Below, in pieces: positions 1-10,843 of a stretch of 64,000 bases of DNA (positions are counted from its first letter, which is position 1; every line of letters begins with the position of its first letter). The DNA is taken from assembly GCA_009783445.1 (NCBI GenBank), contig WRFY01000125.1, positions 41,587 through 105,586 of the forward strand, given 5' to 3'. The position numbers and the translations under genes are program-made. The stretch comes from Candidatus Azobacteroides sp. Its GTDB lineage: Bacteria; Bacteroidota; Bacteroidia; Bacteroidales; Azobacteroidaceae. Under the pieces are notes generated by a model, which was given only the letters and a program-made list of their open reading frames with translations, had not been told where the DNA came from and ran no database searches.

Positions 1-90
1 AGGTTCAAAAGTACAAGATTTTTTATCTCCATGCAGAATTACTCTGCGTCCTGATTGAGTTATAATAATTCCACAACTTTTTTTTGACAT
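1..90 (-). CDS. Partial ORF running off the window start (MSKKSCGIIITQSGRRVILHGDKKSCTFEP...), unknown product
   Basis: Open frame of 30 codons from ATG (CAT at 88-90) to the window edge; a CAAAAATA (TATTTTTG on minus) -7-like box lies just upstream. Not in the ORF track. Confidence 0.3.
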   Translation of the reverse strand, partial: MSKKSCGIIITQSGRRVILHGDKKSCTFEP

Positions 91-292
91 TCAACAGATA
101 CGATTCGCAATTACTCACAAAAATAATAGGCTCGACTTTTCAAAAAATAAACTTCTGTCAAAAATAGCATATATTTTTCTAAATAAAAAGTAAGTTTGTC
201 GAAAATTTATTCTACAATTGTCAAAACAGTGTAAATTAATCGATATAGGTCTGAAAATGGAAAAAATAAGTTCATTTCAACTGCTGAAATTT

Positions 293-913
293 TCAAATTT
301 TCAAATTTTCAAACAGAAGTGCTGCTTCCGGTCCCATATTAAATAATAAATCAATAACGCTTAAATTGGCTTGAAAACCATATTTATGGTCAAACACTTG
401 ATAATAGGGTTTGAGGTTCTGAACAATTCCTGTTTTTTTAGGATGCAGCGCTTCGCGCAAATCCAGCATATCTGGCTGAGGTTTAAGCGCGTACTCAGAT
501 GAATAGAACACGACAGGCGATATATCCAATAACAAACAAATCAGCTCCCTCAATTGTTCATTGAAATCGAATAAAAAAACAGGCGTTTTTTCATAAAAAG
601 GATAAAAATCATCGGCATAATATTCAAAAAACGGCGTAGAATTATAGGCCGAAACAATCGCATTCCAATGCAAATGCTGCCACTGTCCATGGGCGGCGAT
701 GCGGATGTCGCGCGTCAAACATTTCGGCGAATCCGGCTTTACAATGGGGATGCTTAAAGTTTGCAAACCATTGGCTGAAGCAATGATACAACGATTGCGA
801 TAGGTTTGCTTGACATAGTAGTCGTGTTGTTCAATCACCACTCGTTCGGCTTGATATATTTGTCGGTAATAGGCGACTGGAGCCAGATAAGCGGTAGTCA
901 AAAGAACGCTCAC
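293..913 (-). CDS. WbqC family protein
   Basis: Translation VSVLLTTAYLAPVAYYRQIYQAERVVIEQHDYYVKQTYRNRC... is WbqC-like. The track ORF starts further upstream inside lepB; a GTG at 911-913 overlapping the lepB stop (GTGA) is the more likely start. Confidence 0.8.
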   Translation of the reverse strand: MSVLLTTAYLAPVAYYRQIYQAERVVIEQHDYYVKQTYRNRCIIASANGLQTLSIPIVKPDSPKCLTRDIRIAAHGQWQHLHWNAIVSAYNSTPFFEYYADDFYPFYEKTPVFLFDFNEQLRELICLLLDISPVVFYSSEYALKPQPDMLDLREALHPKKTGIVQNLKPYYQVFDHKYGFQANLSVIDLLFNMGPEAALLFENLKI

Positions 914-2370
914 TTGTTGCTCACTCTTGTAAAGATGCGGTTCCAGCGAATTTTTCCGTCCAACCAACCTCGATCTTGATCGATGGACAACCAAATTAAC
1001 AAAGGTTTGCCTACAACGTGATCTTCGGGAACAACCCCCCAGCAACGCGAATCCAGCGAATTGTGACGATTGTCGCCCATCATAAAATAATAGTCATATT
1101 TAAAGGTATAACTATTGGCCGGTATTCCATTGATAAAGATCTTGCTTCCGTCTCGCCGGAGCGTATTTCCTTCATAATTGACAATGCAACGCATATAAAG
1201 CGCTAAATTCTGTTCGTTCAACACGATGGTTTCTCCTTTTTTAGGAATCCACAAAGGACCAAAATCATCTCTTGTCCAACCGGTTACATATCCGTAAGGA
1301 TAAGTTGGGCCGCCAAATTCAGCCGGTTCTATCCGAACGGATTTAGCCCAACCGCTTTTTTCCAGAAAGCGCAAGGCTTCTTGCGTCAACGGAATCCGGT
1401 AAACGGGATTGAAATCTCCATTTTCGTTCCGTTCTATTCCCAAACGCTCAAATACAAATGGCGCGTCTCCCGACCGATTGTATAAAAATTGCTCGTCTTT
1501 ATTGACGTTTAATTTTCGAAATTGCTTTTCAGTCAAAAGATTTCCCTGTGTTTCCACAAAATAAGCGAATTGTACCTTTTGGGGAGCAGGCAGCTCCACT
1601 CCGTTGATATAGACTGTATTATTAATAATTTGCAAAGTATCGCCCGGCATTCCGATGCAACGCTTTACATAATTCTCTCTTCGATCGACCGGTCGGTAGA
1701 TCACCTCGCCGAAGGTATTTTTATCGCTATTCACTCGTTCCCAAGAAAAACGGTTGTATATTAAGTCGTAATAATCCGGATTTTGAATTTTTAATGCGAC
1801 CGTATCGCCTGCCGGAAAATTAAAGACTACAATATCTCCTCTTTGAATGTTGCCCAAACCTTTCAGACGTTTATAATCCCAATGCGGCCAATCGGAATAA
1901 GATTTGGTATTCAATACAGGCAAGGTATGATGCGTCAATGGAAAAGCCAAGGGCGTATTCGGCACTCTCGGCCCGTAACTGAATTTGCTGACAAAGAGGT
2001 AGTCGCCCACCAGCAAAGTTTTTTCCAAAGAAGAAGATGGAATTTTATAATTTTGAAAAATGAATATATTGATGATATAAACCGCGATCAAAGCGAAGAT
2101 AATTGCATCTGCCCAATCGGCTATCTTTTTGATTGCCACATTATTCGAATGTTTCCATGCACCCCATTGGATGATTTTTGAAATATAAATATCAAAAATA
2201 AGGAGGAGTCCTCCTACCAGCCAGAAATTATGATCCCAAATCACAAATAGCAAATAGAATATCGCAATAAGTATAAACTTTATCCATTGCCCTCGACTGG
2301 CAGACTTGATTCGTTCCTTAACCGTTGGTTTTAAATTTCTTTTTGTGTTGCTCATACTTTTATTATTCAT
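910..2370 (-). CDS. lepB: Signal peptidase I
   Basis: N-terminal TM segments, IPSSSLEKTLLVGDYLFVSKFSYGPR catalytic Ser region, YVKRCIGMPGD and MGDNRHNSLDSRCWG boxes; next to dapB. Start could also be the internal MSNTKRN Met. Confidence 0.93.
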   Translation of the reverse strand: MNNKSMSNTKRNLKPTVKERIKSASRGQWIKFILIAIFYLLFVIWDHNFWLVGGLLLIFDIYISKIIQWGAWKHSNNVAIKKIADWADAIIFALIAVYIINIFIFQNYKIPSSSLEKTLLVGDYLFVSKFSYGPRVPNTPLAFPLTHHTLPVLNTKSYSDWPHWDYKRLKGLGNIQRGDIVVFNFPAGDTVALKIQNPDYYDLIYNRFSWERVNSDKNTFGEVIYRPVDRRENYVKRCIGMPGDTLQIINNTVYINGVELPAPQKVQFAYFVETQGNLLTEKQFRKLNVNKDEQFLYNRSGDAPFVFERLGIERNENGDFNPVYRIPLTQEALRFLEKSGWAKSVRIEPAEFGGPTYPYGYVTGWTRDDFGPLWIPKKGETIVLNEQNLALYMRCIVNYEGNTLRRDGSKIFINGIPANSYTFKYDYYFMMGDNRHNSLDSRCWGVVPEDHVVGKPLLIWLSIDQDRGWLDGKIRWNRIFTRVSNK

Positions 2371-3086
2371 AATTTCAACATATTGTCCATTGTCAGAAAA
2401 CCGGTTTTTCCTTTAATAAATTCAGCGGCTAACACAGCTCCCCATGCAAAACCTTTGCGGTTTTTCGCCTCGTGCCGGATGTGGATGGTATCGGCATCGG
2501 ATTCGTAAACGACTTCATGGATGCCGGCTACTTCTCCTTCTCTTTTCGAGTAAATCAACAAATCGCTCTCATTTTCCCTTTCTCCTTCTTTCCATTGACT
2601 TTTCCTGTCAATGTTTTCCATAATTCCTTCCGCTAAGGTTATGGCTGTTCCGCTCGGCGAATCCAACTTATGGATGTGATGAATCTCTTCCATGTACACG
2701 TCATACCGCGGGAAGTTGTTCATGATCTTAGCCACGTATCGATTGATCGCAAAAAATAGGTGAACGCCGATACTGTAATTAGACGCATAAAAAAAGGTTT
2801 GCTTTTTTTCTTTACATTCTTTTTTTATTTCTTCCAATTCGTTCAGCCAACCAGTAGTTCCGGCTACGACTGGAATGTTTCGTTCAAAGCATTTCCGATA
2901 ATTAGACACGGCCGTTTCGGGTCTGGTAAATTCGATCGCTACTTCCGTCGAAAAAAGAAATTCCAGTGAATCAAAATCTTCCTGGTTATCAATATCAATA
3001 ATGGATACAATTTCATGCCCCCTTTCTAAGGCTACCTTTTCCACCTCCCGGCCCATTTTACCATAACCGATCAACGCAATTTTCAT
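2367..3086 (-). CDS. dapB: 4-hydroxy-tetrahydrodipicolinate reductase
   Basis: MKIALIGYGKMGREVEKVA nucleotide-binding N-terminus, EEIHHIHKLDSPSGTA motif, 239 aa. Confidence 0.93.
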   Translation of the reverse strand: MKIALIGYGKMGREVEKVALERGHEIVSIIDIDNQEDFDSLEFLFSTEVAIEFTRPETAVSNYRKCFERNIPVVAGTTGWLNELEEIKKECKEKKQTFFYASNYSIGVHLFFAINRYVAKIMNNFPRYDVYMEEIHHIHKLDSPSGTAITLAEGIMENIDRKSQWKEGERENESDLLIYSKREGEVAGIHEVVYESDADTIHIRHEAKNRKGFAWGAVLAAEFIKGKTGFLTMDNMLKL

Positions 3087-3103
3087 ATAATTTTTTTTGT
3101 ACG

Positions 3104-3111
3104 CAAATATA
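3104..3111 (-). promoter_or_regulatory. Candidate -7 box TATATTTG for the dapB-lepB-wbqC unit
   Basis: CAAATATA on + strand; matches the Bacteroidota TAnnTTTG consensus. No clear -33 TTTG. Confidence 0.45.
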
Positions 3112-3192
3112 GAAATAATCAGGCAGGAAATGCTCGTTATTTATCAATATTTTTTACCTCTTTTCAAAATGTCCCCAAAAAACGTCCAAATT

Positions 3193-3714
3193 CTATTCTC
3201 GGTCAAAATCTCGGTTCCCTTCCTTGTCCACCCAACCGATTTGTTTTCCCGGATTTCCCACAACCAGCGCGTAAGCGGGAACATCTTTCGTGAGTACGCA
3301 ACCGGCCCCAATCATGGCATATTCCCCAATCGTAATCCCGCAAAGGATAGTCGCATTAGCGCCGATACTGGCGCCTTTTTTGACAAGCGTTGGTTTGAAT
3401 TCCGCTTTCCGATCGATAAAACTTCTCGGATTAATCACATTAGTAAACACGCAACTCGGCCCCAAAAAAACATCGTCTTCGCAAACAACTCCCGTATAAA
3501 CCGATACATTGTTCTGTACTTTTACATTATTTCCCAACACAACTCGGGGAGCGATCACCACATTTTGCCCGATATTACAGTTTTTGCCCACAACGGCGCC
3601 GGACATGATATGCGAAAAATGCCAAATTCGGCTTCCTTCGCCAATCACAACTCCTTCGTCGATTATAGCCGTAGAATTCGCCTGATAATCAGGAATTGGT
3701 CTTTCCATAAGCAA
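3193..3714 (-). CDS. Left-handed beta-helix acyltransferase (WbpD/WlbB-like sugar N-acetyltransferase)
   Basis: Hexapeptide repeats ([49 protein letters not shown]...), [14 protein letters not shown]-terminus. Confidence 0.82.
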   Translation of the reverse strand: MLMERPIPDYQANSTAIIDEGVVIGEGSRIWHFSHIMSGAVVGKNCNIGQNVVIAPRVVLGNNVKVQNNVSVYTGVVCEDDVFLGPSCVFTNVINPRSFIDRKAEFKPTLVKKGASIGANATILCGITIGEYAMIGAGCVLTKDVPAYALVVGNPGKQIGWVDKEGNRDFDRE

Positions 3715-4828
3715 TCAGTTGACAAATAATATAATCGAGCTGCGCTTCCTCCAATTCGGTATGTATCGGCAGCGACAATACAGAAGTGCAGAGTTGATCG
3801 GTTACACTTAAATCGCCTCTCGTTTTCAATATGTTTCTGAAAGCCGGCTGACGCTGCAAAGGTCGAGGGTAATATACCATCGTTGGAATTCCTTTCTTTT
3901 TCAAGTAGTTCTGCAAATCGTCTCTTTTGCCATTGTTTACTTTGATGGTATATTGATGATATACAGGATTCGATTGAGGAATGCAATAGGGAATTTCAAA
4001 CAAGCCGTTTGCCGAAAGCAAGGCCGCGTCGTATTCTTTCGCCGCTTTTCTTCGTGCGTGAATGTAAGCCGGCAAATGCGGCAATTTTACCCGCAATACG
4101 GCCGCTTGCAATGTATCCAGGCGCGAATTGCACCCGATGCGTTCGTGTATATATTTCTGCGATTGACCGTGAGATGCAATTTGCCTGAGTTTTTCCGCCA
4201 AGTCGTCTCGGTTGGTCAACAAAGCGCCCCCGTCGCCATAACAGCCCAAGTTTTTACTGGGAAAAAACGACAAAGTTCCTATATCGCCCATCGTTCCAGT
4301 CTGTTTTCGACTTCCATCCGAAAAAGTATAGTCGGCGCAAATACTTTGAGCATTATCTTCGACTACATATAAACCCCATTTCCGCGCTATTTGCATGACC
4401 GGTTCCATATCAGCGCTTTGTCCGAAAAGATGAACCGGAAGAATCGCTTTTGTTCGAGGAGAAATCGCTTCTTCTATTTTGCGCACATCCATATTGAAAG
4501 TTAACGGATCGACATCGACCGCTACCGGAACCAGTCGCAACAAAGCAACCGCCTCGACTGTAGCCGCATACGTAAAAGCAGGGACAATAACTTCGTCGCC
4601 TTCCTGTAAATCCAAAGCCATCAAAGCGATCTGAAGGGCGTCCGTACCATTGGCGCAGGGAATAACTTGCTTAGCGCCAGTCAGTTTCGACAATTCGGAG
4701 GCAAACAATTGTACTTCTTCCCCGTTGATATATCTTCCCGAACGAATTACGCGCAGGACTGCATCATCAATTTCTTCCTGTATCCGCTCGTACTGCGAAA
4801 TCAGGTCGGTCATCTGTATGGATTTCAT
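3689..4828 (-). CDS. DegT/DnrJ/EryC1 family PLP-dependent aminotransferase (WbpE/WlbC-like)
   Basis: [60 protein letters not shown] (PLP Lys) motifs; overlaps the downstream acetyltransferase. Confidence 0.88.
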   Translation of the reverse strand: MKSIQMTDLISQYERIQEEIDDAVLRVIRSGRYINGEEVQLFASELSKLTGAKQVIPCANGTDALQIALMALDLQEGDEVIVPAFTYAATVEAVALLRLVPVAVDVDPLTFNMDVRKIEEAISPRTKAILPVHLFGQSADMEPVMQIARKWGLYVVEDNAQSICADYTFSDGSRKQTGTMGDIGTLSFFPSKNLGCYGDGGALLTNRDDLAEKLRQIASHGQSQKYIHERIGCNSRLDTLQAAVLRVKLPHLPAYIHARRKAAKEYDAALLSANGLFEIPYCIPQSNPVYHQYTIKVNNGKRDDLQNYLKKKGIPTMVYYPRPLQRQPAFRNILKTRGDLSVTDQLCTSVLSLPIHTELEEAQLDYIICQLIAYGKTNS

Positions 4829-5280
4829 ATCTTATACGCTCTCTCCATTTCTCGTTTGTCGTCTTTTTCCTTCAAGGACTGGCGTTTATCGTACATTTTT
4901 TTTCCTTTTGCAACAGCTATTAACATTTTGGCCAAACCTTTTTCATTGATAAACAAGCGAACAGGAACAATGGTAAATCCTGTGTTCATGGAAAGTTGTT
5001 CGATTTTATTCAACTCTTTCCGATTCAAAAGGAGCTTCCGGTCTCTCCGAGCTTCATGATTGTTGTAGGTGCCATAAAAATATTCGGATACATTCATATT
5101 CTTCACCCACAATTCTTTACGGATAACTACGCCGTAACTGTCCACTAAGCTGGCTTTTCCCATGCGGATGGATTTTATTTCTGTTCCCGTCAGAACAATT
5201 CCGGCGATAAAGGTTTCAATAAATTCGTAATCAAACGAAGCTTTTTTATTTTTAATCACTATGTTGCTGGATTGCCTCAT
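4825..5280 (-). CDS. smpB: SsrA-binding protein
   Basis: [46 protein letters not shown] ... [18 protein letters not shown]; 151 aa, typical SmpB. Confidence 0.95.
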   Translation of the reverse strand: MRQSSNIVIKNKKASFDYEFIETFIAGIVLTGTEIKSIRMGKASLVDSYGVVIRKELWVKNMNVSEYFYGTYNNHEARRDRKLLLNRKELNKIEQLSMNTGFTIVPVRLFINEKGLAKMLIAVAKGKKMYDKRQSLKEKDDKREMERAYKI

Positions 5281-5288
5281 TTTTGCAC

Positions 5289-5858
5289 TTATATTTTCAT
5301 GTTCGGCATAAATATATTAATCAGTAATTTGATAAAATAAGGAGCGAGCATAATCAAAACGCTTGCAAAAATAGTAAATTTCATCCATAACTCTTCCTCC
5401 ATTTTAAAAAAACGACCGGCGCTCGTCCAAATCATATAAATGGTATAAAAAACAATGATTTCTAAAAAGAAAAAACTGGGAAACACGGCTTCTATCATGG
5501 CAACGATATAAATTAAAGCGGAAGAATAACCCGTAAACCGCTCCCCCAAAACTCTGTTTTTTTCCATGCCAAAGAACGGAAACAGCCATTCCGACACAAT
5601 GAAAGAAACCAAGTAAAAACTTCCTAAATAAATGACTACTTGCCGAATAACCACCTTCAAAGCCAGAGCCGTTGAAAAAGCTTTAGTCGAAATCACTACG
5701 CCGACAAAGGCCAAAAGAGCTATAAGTCCTATGATAGGAAACAAATAATCCTTGTAAAAATTCTCATTGTCTTTTTCCTGATCTTCAGATAAAAATTCCC
5801 AGCTGGAAGCCGTTTCCGCAATCAATCGGTAAAGAAGGACGAAAAGTCGTTTAAACAT
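5289..5858 (-). CDS. Integral membrane protein, Yip1-like
   Basis: 189 aa with several hydrophobic segments; weak family resemblance. Confidence 0.55.
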   Translation of the reverse strand: MFKRLFVLLYRLIAETASSWEFLSEDQEKDNENFYKDYLFPIIGLIALLAFVGVVISTKAFSTALALKVVIRQVVIYLGSFYLVSFIVSEWLFPFFGMEKNRVLGERFTGYSSALIYIVAMIEAVFPSFFFLEIIVFYTIYMIWTSAGRFFKMEEELWMKFTIFASVLIMLAPYFIKLLINIFMPNMKI

Positions 5859-5863
5859 TTATT

Positions 5864-6613
5864 TTAATTGTAAATAGTCAATTCGATATTTCCATAATTT
5901 TTAAACGGCGTTTCTTCACTTTCCTGCGTGTAATATTTTAAATTGACTTTAAGATATTTCACTCTCACACTGTTGTTTATTGTTGTATCCCTTCCTAAAG
6001 TCATCACCATGTTGTTGATCACAAAAACTTGATTTTGATTGACTTCAACTGCATTTCCCTCGCCTTTGTCCTGTTTAGCGAGCAAATACATATTATACAC
6101 TCCGTTGTTGTCGACTTCTTTTTTGCTTGCTACCAGTCTGTAATCTATTCTGGGCGAAAGCGTCGTTTGGTGTTGCATTTGGAAAAAATATCTTCCTTTC
6201 AAAAACAAAGGATTATTATATGGCGAAATGTATACGTTGGCGATTGGCAAAGTATAATCGCCAACCGAAACGCTGTCTTCTTCAATCTCGGCGGTCGCAA
6301 CATTGATCACATCCGAATGATCGTCAATGCTCGTAGCCGTAAAATACGATGAAGAAGGTTGATTGTCATAATCAATTGTAAATGAAGTCATTAGGCAATC
6401 ACCCTGATTATACTCCGACAATTGAGGAGCCGCTATTTCACCCCATGCAGTCAACAAGGTAGTCCCTCCCATTTCCGTATTATAATTCACAACGCTCGGT
6501 ACTAATGGAAACGATTGATAGTTATTTCCTCCCTCATTCACACAACTTGTTAAGCCTACGGCCATTCCCCCTATTCCTAAAAGGATAAAAAATAATTTCT
6601 TCATATTCCTCAT
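5864..6613 (-). CDS. NigD-like lipoprotein
   Basis: Lipobox (MAVGLTSC), N-terminal signal and C-terminal beta-rich domain typical of Bacteroidales NigD-like proteins. Confidence 0.65.
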   Translation of the reverse strand: MRNMKKLFFILLGIGGMAVGLTSCVNEGGNNYQSFPLVPSVVNYNTEMGGTTLLTAWGEIAAPQLSEYNQGDCLMTSFTIDYDNQPSSSYFTATSIDDHSDVINVATAEIEEDSVSVGDYTLPIANVYISPYNNPLFLKGRYFFQMQHQTTLSPRIDYRLVASKKEVDNNGVYNMYLLAKQDKGEGNAVEVNQNQVFVINNMVMTLGRDTTINNSVRVKYLKVNLKYYTQESEETPFKNYGNIELTIYN

Positions 6614-6923
6614 TTTTATTTATTTTTTTATTGAATTTATTCCTGCTCATCTCTCCCCACACCCTGTTCAAAAAGCTTTTAAACATCTTCTCAGGAGATA
6701 ATCAATTCCGGAAAAGAAAGCCCTTGTTGCATTTATTGGGTTACCTCATTTGCTTACAACAAATTGTCCTTTTTCCCAATCCTAAGCTCAGCTAATTTCT
6801 ATCCAATCGAATATTTTATACAAATGTAACAAATATTCTCCATAAAAATCCCGAAATAATACAAAAAAAACTTACCTTTGCATACTTTTTACATGAAGTA
6901 CGTTCGGTTCATAAGAGAGATAT

Positions 6924-7847
6924 ATGTTAATAGATGAAAAAAATACAAAAATGTTGCAGGGACGTACAAAAAATAGCAACTCTATAAAAAGCGCTGATTA
7001 TTTCAGGGTGGATGTGCGCCAAATTCTTCAGACCAAATCTCCCAAATTATACAAAAAAATACCGGACTTTGCGATCACTTTATTATCCAAATTGATATAT
7101 CAGGATGAAATTAATCTTTTTCTCGAAAAAAATGCAGATTTAAGCGGTATTGATTTGATGGAACGTTTCATTCAATATTTCAATCTCATCATTCATATCT
7201 ATGGCAAGGATCATATCCCCGAATTCGATCACAAATGTATTTTTGCTTCCAATCATCCATTGGGCGGATTGGATGGCATTTGTTTAGCGGCAATATTGGG
7301 AGAAAAATACGAAAAACAAGTTCTTTTTATTGTAAATGATATTTTGCATTTCATTCAACCGGTTCAAAATGTATTTATTCCCATCAACAAACACGGGTTG
7401 CAAACGCGCCATTCAGTACAGGCAATCCATGACGCTTTTACTTCCGAAAATCAGATCATTACTTTTCCTGCGGGACTTTGTTCGCGAAAAACAAAAAAAG
7501 GAGTGGAAGATGTTGAATGGAAAAAAATGTTCATCACTAAATCGATTGAATACAAGAGAGATGTTGTACCCGTTTACTTTGAAGCCAAAAATTCTGGATT
7601 ATTTTACTTTCTTGCCAATATTCGTAAGTTTTTTTGTATAAAATTCAATATAGAAATGTTATTTTTGCCAAGAGAAATGTTCAAAGCTAAAAATGCAACA
7701 TTTACGATTTATTTTGGAACACCTATCCCTTGGCAGACGTTTGATTCGCTCAAAACTCCGCAACAATGGGCTGACGACGTGAGAAACCAAGTTTATGGTA
7801 TAAAAAACAGAACAGGCTCCTATAAAAGAATAACATGGAAGAAATAA
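6924..7847 (+). CDS. PlsC-type 1-acyl-glycerol-3-phosphate acyltransferase-like protein (glycine/ornithine lipid O-acyltransferase candidate)
   Basis: FASNHPLGGLDGICLAAILG (NHxxxxD) and ITFPAGLCSRK motifs; overlaps a GNAT/hemolysin-like acyltransferase downstream. Confidence 0.75.
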   Translation: MLIDEKNTKMLQGRTKNSNSIKSADYFRVDVRQILQTKSPKLYKKIPDFAITLLSKLIYQDEINLFLEKNADLSGIDLMERFIQYFNLIIHIYGKDHIPEFDHKCIFASNHPLGGLDGICLAAILGEKYEKQVLFIVNDILHFIQPVQNVFIPINKHGLQTRHSVQAIHDAFTSENQIITFPAGLCSRKTKKGVEDVEWKKMFITKSIEYKRDVVPVYFEAKNSGLFYFLANIRKFFCIKFNIEMLFLPREMFKAKNATFTIYFGTPIPWQTFDSLKTPQQWADDVRNQVYGIKNRTGSYKRITWKK

Positions 7848-8857
7848 TCCCTAAAATAGACCGGTCGATTCTTAAAACAGAATTGACAAAGGAAAAACTT
7901 TTTCGAAAAACAAATAAATCGGGAAATGAAATTTACCTGTTTACCGCACATAACGCTCCGAATTTAATGCTCGAAGTAGGCCGATTGCGCGAAATCGCTT
8001 TTCGGAATTATGGCGGAGGAACCGGGCAATCAACAGATATCGACGAGTTTGATGAAATGGAAACTCCTTACAGGCAATTGATTGTATGGGATCCTCAAGA
8101 AGAGGAAATATTAGGGGGATACCGTTTCCGCTATGGTAACGACGTTACTTTTGGCTCCAACGGTCAGCCGAATAACATCGCTACTTCTGAATTGTTCCAT
8201 TTTTCTGAAAAATTTATTGATCTCTACTTGCCCAAAATGGTCGAATTAGGCCGTTCGTTTGTTTCTCTCGATTACCAGTCTACTAAATTTGGAGCTAAGG
8301 GACTTTTTGCTTTAGACAATTTGTGGGATGGATTAGGCGCTTTATCGGTCATCGATCCAGACTTTCGCTATTTTTTTGGAAAGGTAACTATGTACAATAC
8401 GTACAATTCTGAAGCGCGTAACTTGATCCTATTTTTTTTGGACAAATATTTTAAAGACCAAGAGTGTTTGGTCGTTCCCATCTATCCTTTAGATACGCAC
8501 ATGAACAGGGAATATCTGGAGGGCTTATTCAATAAAAATACATACAAGGAAAATTACCATATCCTCAATCAGGAAGTAAGAAAACGCAACATCAATATAC
8601 CTCCTTTGATAAGCGCTTACATGAATCTTTCGCCCTCCATGCGCGTTTTTGGAACGGCACTCAACGAAAGTTTCGGCGAAGTAGAAGAAACCGGAATATT
8701 GATCGATTTTAATGATATTTTCGAAGATAAAAAGCAACGGCATATTGAATCTTTTTTGCGCGAAAATCCTACTCAAAAATTAAAGAACCATATCCGCAAG
8801 ATCATTAGCCATACGCATAGCCTCAGAAAGTCTAAACAAAAAACGAAACGAACTTAG
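7835..8857 (+). CDS. GNAT-fold N-acyltransferase, OlsB/GlsB-like (hemolysin-related)
   Basis: 340 aa; VGRLREIAFRNYGGGTGQSTDIDEFD and VELGRSFVSLDYQ resemble the OlsB/GlsB acyltransferase family; paired with a PlsC-type gene. Confidence 0.72.
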   Translation: MEEIIPKIDRSILKTELTKEKLFRKTNKSGNEIYLFTAHNAPNLMLEVGRLREIAFRNYGGGTGQSTDIDEFDEMETPYRQLIVWDPQEEEILGGYRFRYGNDVTFGSNGQPNNIATSELFHFSEKFIDLYLPKMVELGRSFVSLDYQSTKFGAKGLFALDNLWDGLGALSVIDPDFRYFFGKVTMYNTYNSEARNLILFFLDKYFKDQECLVVPIYPLDTHMNREYLEGLFNKNTYKENYHILNQEVRKRNINIPPLISAYMNLSPSMRVFGTALNESFGEVEETGILIDFNDIFEDKKQRHIESFLRENPTQKLKNHIRKIISHTHSLRKSKQKTKRT

Positions 8858-8859
8858 CC

Positions 8860-9825
8860 GTGAAAGAAGCTGTATTTATATATCAGAACAAGGAAAAATG
8901 GAAAGAGTATGAAACGCATCTGCGTAATATCCGGCAGGAAACGCCCGATCGGTTAGCCGATATATACATAGATGTCACCAACGACTTGTCGTATGCACAA
9001 ACGCATTACCCAGGATCGAAAATAACCTATTATCTCAACGGACTTTCTTCCAAACTCCACCAATTTATCCATGAGAAAAAAAAATGGAATTTTTCTCAAT
9101 TGTTCGATTTCTGGCTGAAAGAAGTTCCCTTGACTATGTACGAATGCAGAAAAGAACTGTTGTATTCTTTTTTAATATTTCTGACAGCCGCTTTTATCGG
9201 CGTTTTCTCCGCCGCCCACGACGACACTTATGTCCGGTTGATTTTGGGAGACGATTATGTGGATATGAGCTTGGAAAACATTAAGAATAACGATCCCATG
9301 GCGGTCTATAAAGATATAAACAAAAACAGTATGTTTGTAGGGATCACGTGGAATAATATCCGGGTTTCTTTTAACGTATTTATTGCAGGGATATTTACGT
9401 CCATTGCTTCTGCGTGGATACTGATCTACAATGCCATCATGATTGGCAGTTTTCAATATTTTTTCTATGAAAATGGTTTATTGTGGGAATCTTTTTTGGC
9501 TGTCTGGCTGCATGGAACGTTGGAAATTTCGGCGGTCATCGTTTCGGGATGCGCAGGCATCACCATGGGCAATGGCTGGCTTTTCCCGAAAACGTATTCC
9601 CGAAGAGAGTCATTTAAAAATTCAGCGAAAAAAGGCGTAAAAATCGTCATTGGCGCCATTCCTATTTTTATTTTGGCAGGATTCTTCGAATCGTATTTTA
9701 CACGACATACCGAATGGCCCAATGCAATCCGCCTAACAATTATACTTTTATCGCTTGCGTTTGTATTATTTTATTATGTAGTCTATCCGCAGAAATGGGG
9801 ACGTCTATTGGAATATCGCGCGTAA
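8860..9825 (+). CDS. SpoIIM family membrane protein (stage II sporulation protein M-like)
   Basis: GTG start; NNIRVSFNVFIAGIFTSIASAWILIYNAIMIGSF...VWLHGTLEISAVIVSGCAGITMGNGWLFP is characteristic of SpoIIM. Confidence 0.85.
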   Translation: MKEAVFIYQNKEKWKEYETHLRNIRQETPDRLADIYIDVTNDLSYAQTHYPGSKITYYLNGLSSKLHQFIHEKKKWNFSQLFDFWLKEVPLTMYECRKELLYSFLIFLTAAFIGVFSAAHDDTYVRLILGDDYVDMSLENIKNNDPMAVYKDINKNSMFVGITWNNIRVSFNVFIAGIFTSIASAWILIYNAIMIGSFQYFFYENGLLWESFLAVWLHGTLEISAVIVSGCAGITMGNGWLFPKTYSRRESFKNSAKKGVKIVIGAIPIFILAGFFESYFTRHTEWPNAIRLTIILLSLAFVLFYYVVYPQKWGRLLEYRA

Positions 9826-9928
9826 GTTGGCAACAACCAGTAAAGAGTAAGCGCTTTCATAAGAATGCAGGGGATGCACTGAAATATATCAAATAAAAAG
9901 CAATTAAATTTTTAAAATTATATTCAAC

Positions 9929-10843
9929 ATGGAACAAGAAACAAAAGTGGAATTTTTCAAAAATCGCACCATTGGAGAACGATTTGCGGCTTCTGGCGAT
10001 TTTATTCGCCAAAATTGGAAAGTATTGTTAAAAAACCTTGCATATATTGGAGTACCTTTGACTCTGATAGTGGGATTTTTTTCGCCTTATTATTTGCAAA
10101 ATATCTTGCAAATGGTTATTAGTCCTTATGCTCCGCTCCCCCCGCAGAATTATGGAATGACTCTTTTATTTATTTCTTTTTCCGGTCTTCTGCTCCTCTT
10201 CTTATATTCGATGACCGGTTCTATTTTGAACAGATATATCAAAGGATCGTTAACAGAAGAAACGGGCTGGTCGGATTTGAGCGGAAATATGTTTTCCTTT
10301 GCTGGAAAAATTCTGATTCAATGGCTTATCTTGATGCTCGGTTTTTTTGTATTGGGTATCATTCTGTCTGTTTTATTCGGATTTTCGATGTTAGGCGGCT
10401 CTCCTGCAATGGCTGGATTTGTAAGCTTATTAATCATTATTCTGGTGATTGTACTCATTCCTCCGCTTATACTCGTCATATTTCCTGTTTTTTTTGAAGG
10501 AGCTTCTGCTTTGGAAGGAATCAAAAAAGGTTTTCGATTGGGATTCAAATACTGGGGTTCCACCTTTTTAACGGTTTTCCTGGGATCGCTTTTGGCCATG
10601 GTTGTTTCTTATATTTTAGCCATGCCGTTTAGCTTTTATTTTATAACCCATTTGGGAACAGAAATCGGGTTGGGAACAGAAATCGGGTTGACAGGATTTC
10701 TCCTGATTTTGCTTCCCTGTTTATGTTCTCTTATTATTTATCCGGTTTTTATTGTATTTTGCGGCCTGCAATATACTTCGATTTTGGAAAACGAAGAGGG
10801 AGTCTCGCTCCAAAACAAGATGGAGGAATTTGATAATTTGTGA
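9929..10843 (+). CDS. Multi-pass membrane protein of unknown function
   Basis: 304 aa, about six hydrophobic segments; sits inside the SpoIIM-MoxR operon. Confidence 0.7.
   Translation: MEQETKVEFFKNRTIGERFAASGDFIRQNWKVLLKNLAYIGVPLTLIVGFFSPYYLQNILQMVISPYAPLPPQNYGMTLLFISFSGLLLLFLYSMTGSILNRYIKGSLTEETGWSDLSGNMFSFAGKILIQWLILMLGFFVLGIILSVLFGFSMLGGSPAMAGFVSLLIIILVIVLIPPLILVIFPVFFEGASALEGIKKGFRLGFKYWGSTFLTVFLGSLLAMVVSYILAMPFSFYFITHLGTEIGLGTEIGLTGFLLILLPCLCSLIIYPVFIVFCGLQYTSILENEEGVSLQNKMEEFDNL
10652..10687 (+). repeat. Exact in-frame 18-bp tandem duplication (2 x ttgggaacagaaatcggg)
   Basis: Two perfect copies encoding LGTEIG-LGTEIG within the membrane protein gene. Confidence 0.95.

Noticed and set aside
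3097-3729. 210-aa plus-strand ORF opposite the hexapeptide acetyltransferase
   Set aside because: Antisense to a clear hexapeptide-repeat protein; composition typical of shadow ORFs.
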